From assembly GCF_041146395.1 (NCBI RefSeq), contig NW_027182939.1, forward strand, positions 112,001 through 176,000: a stretch of 64,000 bases of DNA, given 5' to 3'. The DNA is from Eulemur rufifrons (Eukaryota > Chordata > Mammalia > Primates > Lemuridae). Positions 48,870 to 61,504 of the stretch are shown here, in pieces; position 1 is the first letter of the stretch, and the number at the start of each line of letters is the position of its first letter. Below the pieces are notes generated by a model. That model worked only from the letters and a program-made list of their open reading frames with translations. It ran no database searches and was not told where the DNA came from. The position numbers and the translations under genes were made by a program.

Positions 48870-50427
48870 TTCTCAGACTTCTTGCTTCCTTAGAGTTTAG
48901 AAAGCCTGCAATCCTCCCATGCCATGCGTGAAAGGAGGCTCTACCACTGTGTCCTGCATGAAACCCACGGGCCCATACCCAGAGTATGATAGAGTGGGTT
49001 CCCGGGTACAATCCCAGCCCCCTAAACTCCCCCCGCCCGCCTAATGCAGACAGGGCCCGTGCGCTAGCATAAACAATACCTTTAACAGATAACCCTAACC
49101 CTGTACATAACACCCAACCCTGTTCCTATTTCTCCCCTTAACACGTAAACCTCACCCTGCGCCTAACTTTAACCTCTTATCCTAACGTTAATGCATAACC
49201 CATTTCCTGAGAACAACCCCTATCCCATAATTCTAACCCTATCTCCTAGTCATCACTGTGACACCTAATCCCTAACCCAAATTCTAAACCGCTAACCCTA
49301 ACCGTAACCCTACCTAAAACCCTAACACTGACAGTAACCCTTATTTCTAACCCCAAAGCTATGCCTAAGAAGAACCCTAACCCTTGACCCTAACCCTTCA
49401 CCCTAACCCCTAAGCCTTACCCTAACCCTTAACCCTAATCCTAACCATTAAACCTAACCCTAGCTCTTAAAGCTAACCCTAAACCTTACCCTCACGACTA
49501 GACCTAACCCAGACACTAACCTAACACCTAACCCTAACCAGAACCCCTAAAGCTAACCCTGAACCCTATCCCTAACCCTAGCAGTAAACTTTAACCCCAA
49601 ACCTAAGCCCAACCCGTAACCCTAATCCTATCCTTTTACCCTAAAACTAACCCCTAAACCTAACCCCTATACCTCACCCTAACTCTAACCCCAATCCTAA
49701 TTCTAACCATACCCCTTCATAAAACACTAACTCCTAACCGCTAACCCTAACACTAACCAAAAACCCTAATCACTAATCCCTAACCCTAACGCTTAACCTT
49801 TACCCTAACCTTTAACCCTCACCCTAAATCTTAACACTGACCCTAACCTTAACCTTTAACTCTAACCCTAACCCTTAACCCTACAGTAAGGAAGACCCTT
49901 AATGCTAATGGGATCCCTTATCCCTAACCCTAACACTACAGCTAAAAATAACCCTAACCTTGGATCCTTAAACCTAACCCCTAACACTTACTTTAACCCC
50001 AAACCCTAACCCTAATCCTAAGCATTAAACCTAAACCTATCTCTTAACCCTAACGCTAGACCTTACCCTAACGCCTAGATCTAACCCTAAATCTAACCTA
50101 CCGCCTAATCCTACCCTTAAGCCCTAATGCTAACACTAACCATGAACCCTAAACCTACCCGTAACCCTTAACACTAACCCTATCCGTGAACCTTAACCCT
50201 GACCTTAACCATTACCGCACCCAAGCATTTAACCCTGATTCTAACCCTAATCCTTAATGATAAACCTAACACTAAACCCTAACCCTAAGCCCAACACTTA
50301 ACCCTAATCCTATCCCTTAACCCTAACCCTAACCCTAATGCTACCCCCTAAACGTAACCTTAACCGTGACCAGTAAACCTAACCCTAACCTGTAACACAA
50401 ACCATAGCACATAACTCTAACCCTAAA

Positions 50428-50458
<31 letters not shown>

Positions 50459-50733
50459 TCTTAACCTTAACCCTAAGCGTTAAGTCTCACGCTAACCTTT
50501 AATCCTAACCCTAATCCTAATCTTCAACCCTAAACCTAACACTTAACCCTAACCCTGTACCAAACCCTAACCCCTCATCTTAACCCTAACCGTAAACCTC
50601 AACCCTAAACCAAAGTGTAACCGTTAAACCTAAGAGTAACCTTTAACCCTAACCCTAATCCCTAACCCTAAGCCCTCACCTTAACACTAAACTTCATCCT
50701 TAACCCTAACGAGAATCCTAACCCTAAATCTAA
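48870..50733. repeat. Telomere-like HOR unit 6 (1864 bp)
   Basis: Regular unit. Diagnostic variants are 'cttgcttccttagag' and 'gtgcgctagcataaac' (one A missing) in the spacer, plus 'aaagctatgcctaagaag'. All recur in unit 9, 5618 bp downstream. Confidence 0.9.
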
Positions 50734-52303
50734 TTCTCAGACTTCTTGCTTTCTTAGAGTTTAGAAAGCCTGCAATCCTCCGATGCCATGCGTGAAAGGA
50801 GGCTCTACCACTGTGTCCTGCATGAAACCCATGGGCCCATACCCAGAGTATGATAGAGTGGGTTCCCGGGTACAATCCCAGCCCCCTAAACTCCCCCTGC
50901 CCGCCTAATGCAGGCAGGGCCCGTGCGCTAAGCATAAATAATACCTTTAACAGATAACCCTAACCCTGAACATAACACCCAACCCTGTTCCTATTTCTCC
51001 CCTTAACACATAAACCTCACCGTGCGCCTAACTTTAACCTCTTATCCTAACGTTAATGCATAACCCATTTCCTGAGAACAACCCCTATCCCATAATTCTA
51101 ACCCTATCTCCTAGTCATCACTGTGACACCTAATCCCTAACCTAATTCTAAACCGCTAACCCTAACCGTAACCCTACCTACAACCCTAACACTGACAGTA
51201 ACCCTTACTTCCAACCCCAACGCTATGCCTAAAAAAAACCCTAACCCTTGACCCTAACCCTTCACCCTAACCCCTAAGCCTTACCCTAACCCTTAACCCT
51301 AATCCTAATCCTAACCATTAAACCTAACCCTAGCTCTTAAAGCTAACCCTAAACCTTACCCTCAAGACTAGACCTAACCCTAACACTAACCTAACACCTA
51401 ACCCTAACCAGAACCCCTAAAGCTAACCCTGAACCCTATCCCTAACCCTAGCAGTAAACTTTAACCCTAAACCTAAGCCCAACCCGTAACCCTAATCCTA
51501 TCCTTTTACCCTAAAACTAACCCCTAAACCTAACCCCTATACCTCACCCTATCTCTAACCCCAATCCTAATTCTAACCATACCCCTTCATAAAACACTAA
51601 CTCCTAACCGCTAACCCTAACACTAACCAAAAACCCTAATCACTAATCCCTAACCTTAACGCTTAACCTTTACCCTAACCGTTAACCCTCACCCTAAATC
51701 TTAACACTGACCCTAACCTTAATCTTTAACTCTAAGCCTAACACTTAACCCTACAGTAAGGAAGACCCTTAATGCTAATGGGATCCCTTATCCCTAACCC
51801 TAACACTACAGCTAAAAATAACCCTAACCTTGGATCCTTAAACCTAACCCCTAACACTTACTTTAACCCCAAACGCGAACCCTAATCCTAAGCATTAAAC
51901 CTAACCCTATCTCTTAACCCTAACGCTTGCCCTTACCCTAACGCCTAGATCTAACCCTAAATCTAACTACGGCCTAATCCTAACCTTAAGCCCTAATGCT
52001 AACACTAACCCTGAACCCTAAACCTACCCGTAACCCTTAACACTAACCCTATCTGTGAACCTTAACCCTGACCCTAACCATTACCCGCACCCAAGCATTT
52101 AACCCTGATTCTAACCCTAATACTTAATGATAAACCTAACACTAAACCCTAACCCTAAGCCCAACACTTAACCCTAATCCTATCCCTTAACCATAACCCT
52201 AACCCTAACCCTAATGCTAACCCCTAAACGTAACCCTAACCATGACCAGTAAACCTAACCCTAACCTGTAACACAAACCATAGCACATAACTCTAACCCT
52301 AAA

Positions 52304-52334
<31 letters not shown>

Positions 52335-52609
52335 TCTTAACCTTAACCCTAAGCGTTAAGTCTCACGCTAACCTTTAATCCTAACCCTAATCCTAATCTT
52401 CAACCCTAAACCTAACACTTAACCCTAACCCTGTACCAAACCCTAACCCCTCATCTTAACCCTAACCGTAAACCTCAACCCTAAACCAAAGTGTAACCGT
52501 TAAACCTAAGAGTAACCTTTAACCCTAACCCTAATCCCTAACCCTAAGCCCTCACCCTAACACTAAACTTCATCCTTAACCCTAACCAGAATCCTAACCC
52601 TAAATCTAA
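50734..52609. repeat. Telomere-like HOR unit 7 (1876 bp)
   Basis: Regular unit. Diagnostic variants are 'cctccgatgccatgcg', 'gcaggcagggcccgtg' and 'cataaataatacc' in and after the spacer, and 'tctaactacggcc'. All recur in unit 10, 5624 bp downstream. Confidence 0.9.
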
Positions 52610-54487
52610 TTCTCAGACTTCTTGCTTTCTTAGAGTTTAGAGAGCCTGCAATCCTCCCATGCCATGCGTGAAAGGAGGCTCTACCACTGTGTCCTGCATG
52701 AAACCCACGGGCCCATACCCAGAGTATGATAGAGTGGGTTCCCGGGTACAATCCCAGCCCCCTAAACTCCCCCCGCCCGCCTAATGCAGACAGGGCCCGT
52801 GCGCTAAGCATAAACAATACCTTTAACAGATAACCCTAACCCTGAACATAACACCCAACCCTGTTCCTATTTCTCCCCTTAACACGTAAACCTCACCGTG
52901 CGCCTAACTTTAACCTCTTATCCTAACGTTAATGCATAACCCATTTCCTGAGAACAACCCCTATCCCTTAATTCTAACCCTATCTCCTAGTCATCACTGT
53001 GACACCTAATCCCTAACCCTAATTCTAAACCGCTAACCCTAACCATAACCCTACCTACAACCCTAACACTGACAGTAACCCTTACTTCTAACCCCAACGC
53101 TATGCCTAACAAAAACCCTAACCCTTGACCCTAACCCTTCACCCTAACCCCTAAGCCTTACCCTAACCCTTAACCCTAATCCTAATCATAACCATTAAAC
53201 CTAACCCTAGCTCTTAAAGTTAACCCTAAACCTTACCCTCACGACTAGACCTAACCCTGACACTAACCAAACACCTAACCCTAACCAGAAACCCTAAAGC
53301 TAACCCTGAACCCTATCCCTAACCCTAGCAGTAAACTTTAACCCTAAACCTAAGCCCAACCCGTAACCCTACTCCTATCCTTTTACCCTAAAACTATCCC
53401 CTATACCTAACCCCTATACCTCACCCTAACTCTAACCCCAATCCTAATTCTAACCTTACCCCTTCATAAAAAACTAACCCCTAACCGCTAACCCTAACAC
53501 TAACCAAAAACCCTAATCACTAATCCCTAACCCTAACACTTAACCTTTACCCTGACCGTTAACCCTCACCCTAAATCTTAACACTGACCCTAACCTTAAC
53601 CTTTAACTCTAAGCCTAACCCTTAACCCTACAGTAAGGAAGACCCTTAATGCTAATGGGATCCCTTATCACTAACCCTAACACTACAGCTAAAAATATCC
53701 CTAACCTTGGATCCTTAAACCTAACCCCTAACACTTACTTTAACCCCAAACCCTAACCCTAATCCTAAGCATTAAACCTAACCCTATTTCTTAACCCTAA
53801 CGCTAGCCCTTACCCTAACGCCTAGATCTAACCCTAAATCCAACCTACCGCCTAATCCTAACCTTAAGCCCTAATGCTAACACTAACCATGAACCCTAAA
53901 CCTACCCATAACCCTTAACACTAACCCTATCCGTGAACCTTAACCCTGACCCTAACCATTACCCGCACCCAAGCATTTAACCCTGATTCTAACCCTAATC
54001 CTTAATGATAAACCTAACACTAAACCCTAACCCTAATTCCAACACTTAACCCTAATCCTATCCCTTAACCCTAACCCTAACCCTAATGCTAACCCCTAAA
54101 CGTAACCCTAACCGTGACCAGTAAACCTAACCCTAACCTCTAACACAAACCATATCACACAATTCTAACCCTAAAACTAACCCTAACGCTAACACTAACC
54201 CTAAACCCTAACTCTTAACCTTAACCCTAAGCGTTAACTCTCACGCTAACCTTTAATCCTAACACTAATCCTAGTCTTCAACCCTAAACCTAACACTAAA
54301 CCCTAACCCTGTACCAAACCCTAACCCCTCATCTTAACCCTAACCGTAAACCTCAACCCTAAACCAAAGTGTAACCGTTAAACCTAAGAGTAACCTTTAA
54401 CCCTAACCCTAATCCCTAACCCTAAGCCCTCACCCTAACACTAAACTTCATCCTTAACCCTAACCAGAATCCTAACCCTAAATCTAA
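52610..54487. repeat. Telomere-like HOR unit 8 (1878 bp)
   Basis: Regular unit between the two copies of the duplicated 3.7-kb block. The spacer has 'tagagagcctgc' as in unit 5. From about 54070 it starts to carry the variants of the duplicated block ('catatcacacaattc'). Confidence 0.9.
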
Positions 54488-56357
54488 TTCTCAGACTTCT
54501 TGCTTCCTTAGAGTTTAGAAAGCCTGCAATCCTCCCATGCCATGCGTGAAAGGAGGCTCTACCACTGTGTCCTGCATGAAACCCACGGGCCCATACCCAG
54601 AGTATGATAGAGTGGGTTCCCGGGTACAATCCCAGCCCCCTAAACTCCCCCCGCCCGCCTAATGCAGACAGGGCCCGTGCGCTAGCATAAACAATACCTT
54701 TAACAGATAACCCTAACCCTGTACATAACACCCAACCCTGTTCCTATTTCTCCCCTTAACACGTAAACCTCACCCTGCGCCTAACTTTAACCTCTTATCC
54801 TAACGTTAATGCATAACCCATTTCCTGAGAACAACCCCTATCCCATAATTCTAACCCTATCTCCTAGTCATCACTGTGACACCTAATCCCTAACCCAAAT
54901 TCTAAACCGCTAACCCTAACCGTAACCCTACCTAAAACCCTAACACTGACAGTAACCCTTATTTCTAACCCCAAAGCTATGCCTAAGAAGAACCCTAACC
55001 CTTGACCCTAACCCTTCACCCTAACCCCTAAGCCTTACCCTAACCCTTAACCCTAATCCTAACCATTAAACCTAACCCTAGCTCTTAAAGCTAACCCTAA
55101 ACCTTACCCTCACGACTAGACCTAACCCAGACACTAACCTAACACCTAACCCTAACCAGAACCCCTAAAGCTAACCCTGAACCCTATCCCTAACCCTAGC
55201 AGTAAACTTTAACCCCAAACCTAAGCCCAACCCGTAACCCTAATCCTATCCTTTTACCCTAAAACTAACCCCTAAACCTAACCCCTATACCTCACCCTAA
55301 CTCTAACCCCAATCCTAATTCTAACCATACCCCTTCATAAAACACTAACTCCTAACCGCTAACCCTAACACTAACCAAAAACCCTAATCACTAATCCCTA
55401 ACCCTAACGCTTAACCTTTACCCTAACCTTTAACCCTCACCCTAAATCTTAACACTGACCCTAACCTTAACCTTTAACTCTAACCCTAACCCTTAACCCT
55501 ACAGTAAGGAAGACCCTTAATGCTAATGGGATCCCTTATCCCTAACCCTAACACTACAGCTAAAAATAACCCTAACCTTGGATCCTTAAACCTAACCCCT
55601 AACACTTACTTTAACCCCAAACCCTAACCCTAATCCTAAGCATTAAACCTAAACCTATCTCTTAACCCTAACGCTAGACCTTACCCTAACGCCTAGATCT
55701 AACCCTAAATCTAACCTACCGCCTAATCCTAACCTTAAGCCCTAATGCTAACACTAACCATGAACCCTAAACCTACCCGTAACCCTTAACACTAACCCTA
55801 TCCGTGAACCTTAACCCTGACCTTAACCATTACCGCACCCAAGCATTTAACCCTGATTCTAACCCTAATCCTTAATGATAAACCTAACACTAAACCCTAA
55901 CCCTAAGCCCAACACTTAACCCTAATCCTATCCCTTAACCCTAACCCTAACCCTAATGCTACCCCCTAAACGTAACCTTAACCGTGACCAGTAAACCTAA
56001 CCCTAACCTGTAACACAAACCATAGCACATAACTCTAACCCTAAAACTAACCCTAACCCTAACCCTAACCCTAAACCCTAACTCTTAACCTTAACCCTAA
56101 GCGTTAACTCTCACGCTAACCTTTAATCCTAACCCTAATCCTAATCTTCAACCCTAAACCTAACACTTAACCCTAACCCTGTACCAAACCCTAACCCCTC
56201 ATCTTAACCCTAACCGTAAACCTCAACCCTAAACCAAAGTGTAACCGTTAAACCTAAGAGTAACCTTTAACCCTAACCCTAATCCCTAACCCTAAGCCCT
56301 CACCTTAACACTAAACTTCATCCTTAACCCTAACGAGAATCCTAACCCTAAATCTAA
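54488..56357. repeat. Telomere-like HOR unit 9 (1870 bp)
   Basis: Near-copy of unit 6, with the same spacer variants 'cttgcttccttagag' and 'gcgctagcataaac'. Confidence 0.9.
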
Positions 56358-58233
56358 TTCTCAGACTTCTTGCTTTCTTAGAGTTTAGAAAGCCTGCAAT
56401 CCTCCGATGCCATGCGTGAAAGGAGGCTCTACCACTGTGTCCTGCATGAAACCCATGGGCCCATACCCAGAGTATGATAGAGTGGGTTCCCGGGTACAAT
56501 CCCAGCCCCCTAAACTCCCCCTGCCCGCCTAATGCAGGCAGGGCCCGTGCGCTAAGCATAAATAATACCTTTAACAGATAACCCTAACCCTGAACATAAC
56601 ACCCAACCCTGTTCCTATTTCTCCCCTTAACACATAAACCTCACCGTGCGCCTAACTTTAACCTCTTATCCTAACGTTAATGCATAACCCATTTCCTGAG
56701 AACAACCCCTATCCCATAATTCTAACCCTATCTCCTAGTCATCACTGTGACACCTAATCCCTAACCTAATTCTAAACCGCTAACCCTAACCGTAACCCTA
56801 CCTACAACCCTAACACTGACAGTAACCCTTACTTCCAACCCCAACGCTATGCCTAAAAAAAACCCTAACCCTTGACCCTAACCCTTCACCCTAACCCCTA
56901 AGCCTTACCCTAACCCTTAACCCTAATCCTAATCCTAACCATTAAACCTAACCCTAGCTCTTAAAGCTAACCCTAAACCTTACCCTCAAGACTAGACCTA
57001 ACCCTAACACTAACCTAACACCTAACCCTAACCAGAACCCCTAAAGCTAACCCTGAACCCTATCCCTAACCCTAGCAGTAAACTTTAACCCTAAACCTAA
57101 GCCCAACCCGTAACCCTAATCCTATCCTTTTACCCTAAAACTAACCCCTAAACCTAACCCCTATACCTCACCCTATCTCTAACCCCAATCCTAATTCTAA
57201 CCATACCCCTTCATAAAACACTAACTCCTAACCGCTAACCCTAACACTAACCAAAAACCCTAATCACTAATCCCTAACCTTAACGCTTAACCTTTACCCT
57301 AACCGTTAACCCTCACCCTAAATCTTAACACTGACCCTAACCTTAATCTTTAACTCTAAGCCTAACACTTAACCCTACAGTAAGGAAGACCCTTAATGCT
57401 AATGGGATCCCTTATCCCTAACCCTAACACTACAGCTAAAAATAACCCTAACCTTGGATCCTTAAACCTAACCCCTAACACTTACTTTAACCCCAAACGC
57501 TAACCCTAATCCTAAGCATTAAACCTAACCCTATCTCTTAACCCTAACGCTTGCCCTTACCCTAACGCCTAGATCTAACCCTAAATCTAACTACGGCCTA
57601 ATCCTAACCTTAAGCCCTAATGCTAACACTAACCCTGAACCCTAAACCTACCCGTAACCCTTAACACTAACCCTATCTGTGAACCTTAACCCTGACCCTA
57701 ACCATTACCCGCACTCAAGCATTTAACCCTGATTCTAACCCTAATCCTTAATGATAAACCTAACACTAAACCCTAACCCTAAGCCCAACACTTAACCCTA
57801 ATCCTATCCCTTAACCCTAACCCTAACCCTAATGCTACCCCCTAAACGTAACCCTAACCGTGACCAGTAAACCTAACCCTAACCTCTAACACAAAACATA
57901 GCACATAACTCTAACCCTAAAACTAACCCTAACCCTAACCCTAACCCTAAACCCTAACTCTTAACCTTAACACTAAGCGTTAACTCTCACGCTAACCTTT
58001 AATCCTAACCCTAATCCTAATCTTCAACCCTAAACCTAACACTTAACCCTAACCCTGTACCAAACCCTAACCCCTCATCTTAACCCTAACCGTAAACCTC
58101 AACCCTAAACCAAAGTGTAACCGTTTAACCTAAGAGTAACCTTTAACCCTAACCCTAATCCCTAACCCTAAGCCCTCACCCTAACACTAAACTTCATCCT
58201 TAACCCTAACCAGAATCCTAAACCTAAATCTAA
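56358..58233. repeat. Telomere-like HOR unit 10 (1876 bp)
   Basis: Near-copy of unit 7 over most of its length. The match ends around 57.7-57.8 kb, where variants diverge ('gcactcaagc', 'atgctaccccctaaacg'). Confidence 0.9.
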
Positions 58234-59061
58234 TTCTCAGACTTCTTGCTTTCTTAGAGTTTAGAAAGCCTGCAATCCTCCCGTGCCATGCGTGAAAGGA
58301 GGCTCTACCACTGTGTCCTGCATGAAACCCACGGGCCCATACCCAGAGTATGATAGAGTGGGTTCCCGGGTACAATCCCAGCCCCCTAAACTCCCCCTGC
58401 CCGCCTAATGCAGACAGAGCCCGTGCGCTAAGCATAAACAATACCTTTAACAGATAACCCTAACCCTGAACATAACACCCAACCCTGTTCCTATTTCTCC
58501 CCTTAACACGTAAACCTCACCGTGCGCCTAACTTTAACCTCTTATCCTAACGTTAATGCATAATCCATTTCCTGAGAACAACCCCTATCCCATAATTCTA
58601 ACCCTATCTCCTAGTCATCACTGTGACACCTAATCCCTAACCCTAATTCTAAACCGCTAACCCTAACCGTAACCCTACCTACAACCCTAACACTGACAGT
58701 AACCCTTACTTCTAACCCCAACGCTATGCCTAACAAGAACCCTAACCCTTGACCCTAACCCTTCACCCTAACCCCTAAGCCTTACCCTATCCCTTAACCC
58801 TAATCCTAATCCTAACCATTAAACCTAACCCTAGCTCTTAAAGCTAACCCTAAACCTTACCCTCACGACTAGACCTAACCCTGACACTAACCTAACACCT
58901 AACCCTAACCAGAACCCCTAAAGCTAACCCTGAACCCTATCCCTAACCCTAGCAGTAAACTTTAACCCTAAACCTAAGCCCAACCCGTAACCCTAATCCT
59001 ATCCTTTTACCCTAAAACTAACCCCTAAACCTAACCCCTATACCTCACCCTAACTCTAACC

Positions 59062-59075
59062 CCAATCCTAATTCT
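59062..59075. repeat. L1 target-site duplication, left copy
   Basis: 'ccaatcctaattct' before the poly-T, repeated at 61451-61464. The plus-strand nick would be TTCT/AA, an acceptable variant of the L1 endonuclease site. Confidence 0.85.
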
Positions 59076-59868
59076 TTTTTTTTTTTTTTTTGAAATAATA
59101 TGGGAAATATTCATGATAAATTATTAAGTGAACAGTGCAAGTTAAAAACAATAGTTTCATATTTTTTTCCCCACCCCCCCTTTCCCGAGTCAGCACCTTC
59201 AATTGTTACCACTCCCCAAAAGGTGTGCTTTGCACTCATCGTGTAGGCATACCCCCATCCCCTCCCCCACCCCCACCTCAGTCTGATGTCCAATTGGTGT
59301 CATTCCCAGATTTGTATTTAGGTGATGATCAGGGAAACCAATTTTCTGGTGAGTACATGTGATGCTTGTTTTTCCATTCGTGGGATACTTCACTTAATAT
59401 AATGGGTTCCAACTCTCTCCAGGAGAACCATAGAGATGTCGTATCTTCATCATTCCTTATAGCTGAGTAATATTCCATGGTATACATATACCACAGTTTA
59501 CTAATCCAATCATGTATTGATGGGCATTTGGGTTGTTTCCACATCTTTGCTATTGTGAATTGTGCTGCTATAAACATTTGGGTACACGTGCCTTTGTAAC
59601 AGAATGACCTTTTTTCCTTTGGGTATATGCCCAGTAATGGGATTGCTGGGTCAAATGGCAGGTCTACTTGAATCTGTTAAAGATACCTCCATAATGCTTT
59701 CCACAGGGGTTGCACTAGTTTGCAGTCCCACCAGCAGTGTATTAGTGTTCCTGTCTCTCCACACCCACGCCAACATGTGTTGTTTTGGGTTTTTTTGATA
59801 AAGGCCATTCTCACTGGGGTTAAGTGATATCTCATTGTGGTTTTGATTTGCATTTCCCTGATGATTAG
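59075..59868 (-). pseudogene. L1 3' segment: ORF2 C-terminus, 3'UTR and poly-A (minus strand)
   Basis: On the minus strand, from 59868 down, the ORF2 C-terminal region is readable in shifted frames. The Cys-rich segment [18 protein letters not shown] lies in the frame spanning 59677-59907. In another frame (59329-59577) follow KCPSIHDWISKLWYMYTMEY and AIRNDEDTTSLWFSWRELE. A frameshift between these frames breaks the protein. The 3'UTR ends at a 17-nt A tail (T's on plus). The catalytic RT is not included. Confidence 0.88.
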
Positions 59869-61453
59869 AAAACATTGCAATGAAGTTCTACCCAACAAGC
59901 TGAACAAAAAACCGTCTCACTTATCAGTTTTCTCCATAAATGTGAATGGCTTGAATTCCCCGCTCAAGAGACATAGACTGGCCCAATGGATAAAAAAGCA
60001 CAAGCCAAGTATCTGCTGTCTCCAAGAAACCCACCTAACGAGCAAAGATGCATTTAGACTGAAAGTAAAAGGATGGAAATCGGTATTTCAAGCAAACGGT
60101 AACGAAAAGAAAGCTGGTGTGGCAATCTTAATTTCCAATAACTTAGCTTTCAAACCAACAAAAATAATAAAAGACAAAAATGGCTACTACATACTGGTCA
60201 AGGGCACAATTCAACAAGAAGCCATGACTATACTCAATATATATGCACCCAACCTAGGTGCACCTAGATTCATAAAGCAAACCCTACTAGATCTGAACCA
60301 GATGATAGATAATAATACTGTAATAGCTGGAGACTTTAACACCCCACTGACAGTACAGGACAGATCCTCTAAACAGAAAATAAACAAAGACATAATGGAC
60401 CTAAATAGAATGCTAGAACAAATGGGCATGGCTGACATCTATAGGACATTCTACCCAAAGTCCACAGAATATACATTCTTCTCATCAGCTCACGGGACAT
60501 TCTCTAAGATTGACCATGTCCTAGGACATAAACCATGTCTTCAAAAATTCAAAAAAATAGAAATTATACCATGCATCTTCTCAGATCACAGCGGAATAAA
60601 AGTAACAATGATCACAAACAGAAACCCTCACTCTTACTCAAAGTCATGGAAGCTAAATAACCTTCTCCTGAATAATTATTCTATAAAAGAAGAAATCAAG
60701 ATGGAAATCAAAAATTTCTTTGAATTAAATGACAATGGAGATACAACTTATCAAAATCTATGGGATGCAGCTAAAGCAGTCCTGAGAGGAAAATTCATAT
60801 CCATAAATGCCTATATCAAAAAGACAGAAAACATGCAAATAGACAACCTAACGAATAGACTCAAAGAGCTGGAGAAAGAAGAACAGAACGATCCCAAACC
60901 CAGCAGAAGGCGAGAAATTACTAAGATCAAATCAGAACTAAATGAAAAGGACAACAAAGAAACTATAAGGGAAATTAATAAAACAAAAAGTTGGTTCTTT
61001 GAAAAGATAAACAAAATAGACACACCTCTGGCTAGACTAACCAAGAGCACAAAAGTAAAATCTCTAATAACCTCCATTAGGAACATGAAAGGAGAAATCA
61101 CAACCGATGCTACAGAGATACAAGATATCATCTATGAATTCTACAAAAATCTTTATGCACACAAACTGGAGAACGTGGAGGAAATGGACAAATTTTTAGA
61201 GACACATAGTCTTCCCAGGCTCAACCAGGAAGAAATAGAGTACCTGAACAGACCAATATCAAGAACTGAAATCGAAACAGCAATAAAAAACCTTCCCAAA
61301 AAGAAAAGCCCTGGTCCAGATGGGTTCACACCTGAATTTTACCATACATACAAAGAAGAACTGGTGCCCATCCTACATAAACTATTCTCCAATATTGAGA
61401 GGGATGGAGTTCTCCCCAACACGTTCTACCAAGCCAATATAACATTAATACCA
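59075..61453. mobile_element. 5'-inverted (twin-primed) LINE-1 fragment
   Basis: A poly-T (59075-59091) opens a minus-strand L1 3' end (to 59868). It is joined head-to-head to a plus-strand ORF2 5' piece (about 59867-61453) and then host. With flanking 14-bp duplications this is the standard twin-priming structure. The inversion junction 'gatgattagaaaacattgc' has about 2 bp shared by both L1 parts. Most of the reverse transcriptase region is missing between the two pieces. Confidence 0.92.
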
Positions 61454-61504
61454 ATCCTAATTCTAACCATACCCCTTCATAAAACACTAACTCCTAACCG
61501 CTAA
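59869..61504 (+). pseudogene. L1 ORF2 5' segment, second copy (lacks its ATG)
   Basis: It starts 13 bp inside ORF2, so the normal ATG is lost. An open frame continues back into the inverted 3' piece from a non-ATG codon at 59837 and forward to a stop in host repeat at 61504. The endonuclease domain and the first RT motifs are the same as in the 44416 copy. The two translations differ at only two residues, close to the 3' breakpoint (K/R and K/Q). The copies are collinear with a constant offset of 15439 and no indel. Confidence 0.92.
61451..61464. repeat. L1 target-site duplication, right copy
   Basis: Second copy of 'ccaatcctaattct'. The first bases overlap the L1 text 'atacca', which is the likely microhomology used for second-strand priming. 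Confidence 0.85.
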
